Shown here: positions 63,389-64,000 of the stretch, in pieces | Layout: each line of letters opens with the position of its first letter | Position numbering within the stretch: position 1 is the stretch's first letter | Source: Pelagophyceae sp. CCMP2097 | Lineage: Eukaryota; Sar; Pelagophyceae | NCBI GenBank assembly: GCA_026770575.1 | Contig: MU657182.1 | Location: 124,057 to 188,056 of the forward strand | Reading direction: 5' to 3' | Length of the DNA: 64,000 nucleotides | The notes under the pieces: generated by a model | The model's database searches: none | What the model was told of the DNA's origin: nothing | What the model saw: the letters and a program-made list of their open reading frames with translations, nothing else | Position numbers and translations under genes: made by a program

Positions 63389-64000
63389 CTAGAGGGTGTC
63401 GCGTATCCGTCTGCCGCCGGCGTCGTCGGCGTCGGCGCGGCGCGTCGTCTTGCCGCCGACGCGCTCCTCGAGGGACGCCCGGCGAGCAGTCTTGCCGTCG
63501 GAGCCCGTGGTGGATGAAACCTTCTTCGTCACCGTCTTCCCGCCAACTGTAGTCGTCGTCGTCGAGGAGAAGGAAAACGAGGCGCCGCCGCCGAAGCCAC
63601 CGGGGCCGGCACCGCCGAATGCGCCGCCGAAACTGCCGGTCCCGGCCTTGAAAAAGTCGGCAAAGGGCCCCCCGCCGAAGCCCGCGGCGGCGCCGTCGCC
63701 GGCCCCCTCGAAGATCTTCCCAAAGTCGGCAAACGGGTCGCCGTCCCCAAACACGTCCTTGAAGATGTCGTCGGCGCTCCGGCCCGCAAAGCCCGGGAAG
63801 CCGCCCGCGAAGCCGCCGCCCGGAAAGCCACCCGGCCCCGCGGCGCCGCCGCGGTCGTATTGTTTCCGGCGGTCGTCATCGGAGAGGACCTCGTAGGCCT
63901 GCGCGACGTCGCGGAATTTCTGCGCAGCCAACTCGTCGCCTCGATTCTTGTCCGGATGCCTATGGCGCCTTCGCTGAAACGCACCATGCCACGGCCAGCC
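63389..64000 (-). CDS. DnaJ/Hsp40 family protein (partial, N-terminus outside window)
   Basis: The last exon (63960-63389) starts with the J-domain HPD motif context [15 protein letters not shown], then [21 protein letters not shown], a Gly/Phe-rich region ([24 protein letters not shown]; quoted in part), and a Ser/Thr-rich strand segment ([20 protein letters not shown]) before a basic tail. This resembles DNAJB2/B6-type Hsp40s without zinc finger. The upstream exon is visible only as its last 15 nt (reading LAVAW), joined to HPDKN after removing a 25-nt intron, 63961-63985 (GTGCGT...CATAG). The J domain stimulates Hsp70 ATPase in protein folding. Helices I and part of II lie beyond the right edge. 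Confidence 0.88.
   Translation of the reverse strand, partial: GWPWHGAFQRRRHRHPDKNRGDELAAQKFRDVAQAYEVLSDDDRRKQYDRGGAAGPGGFPGGGFAGGFPGFAGRSADDIFKDVFGDGDPFADFGKIFEGAGDGAAAGFGGGPFADFFKAGTGSFGGAFGGAGPGGFGGGASFSFSSTTTTTVGGKTVTKKVSSTTGSDGKTARRASLEERVGGKTTRRADADDAGGRRIRDTL

Overview
The window looks like a nuclear fragment of a GC-rich, intron-rich microbial eukaryote, probably a photosynthetic stramenopile such as a pelagophyte (inference). The evidence is split genes with many very short introns, 5' splice sites mostly GTGCGT or GTGAG, 3' splice sites mostly TAG, an interstitial TTAGGG-like tract, a plastid-type LCIB (theta-class) carbonic anhydrase, and eukaryote-only proteins (POP1, POLD2, BRE/BABAM2, SMCHD1-like, Cep57-like). 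I see no operons, ribosome binding sites, tRNA, rRNA or CRISPR. Twenty-seven coding features are called on both strands. Where I could, I rebuilt exon chains by requiring canonical splice signals, preserved phase and recognisable family sequence.

1-24 kb: a 2OG-Fe(II) oxygenase; an RRM plus CCCH zinc-finger RNA-binding protein with a 40-nt microexon; a 16-exon SMCHD1-like GHKL ATPase/SMC-hinge chromatin protein (about 2,251 aa); a Cep57-like coiled coil, divergent from it; an IQ-like coiled coil; a weak hypothetical; a 14-exon gene encoding two tandem LCIB-type carbonic anhydrase domains; and a large fibronectin-III-like protein.

24-40.5 kb: a secreted SEL1L/Hrd3-like protein fused to a LamG-like domain; a WD40 protein with nearly identical blades; RNase P/MRP subunit POP1; a MYND-Sel1 protein; a METTL21-type methyltransferase; a membrane 2OG oxygenase with an ER-type KKKED tail; a small secreted protein; and a GH35 beta-galactosidase.

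41-64 kb: two WD40 proteins; a cyclic-nucleotide-binding protein adjoining a Popeye-like segment across a frame-breaking 8-bp duplication; BRE/BABAM2; a RING-Sel1 gene with a homopolymer frameshift; a 1,601-aa adenylation/carrier/hexapeptide-repeat membrane enzyme; an SGNH hydrolase; DNA polymerase delta subunit 2 (POLD2); a PHO80/cyclin-Y-type cyclin; a gene-poor stretch with telomere-like repeats and a hairpin; and a DnaJ gene running off the right edge.

The genes do not form one pathway. Housekeeping genome-maintenance and RNA genes (SMCHD1-like, POLD2, BRE, POP1) are mixed with secretory and metabolic genes. The most unusual features are the intron biology (introns of 25-36 nt, GC-AG splice sites, an intron present in one of two duplicated domains, duplicated splice-site neighbourhoods, shared palindromes inside introns) and several rare domain architectures.
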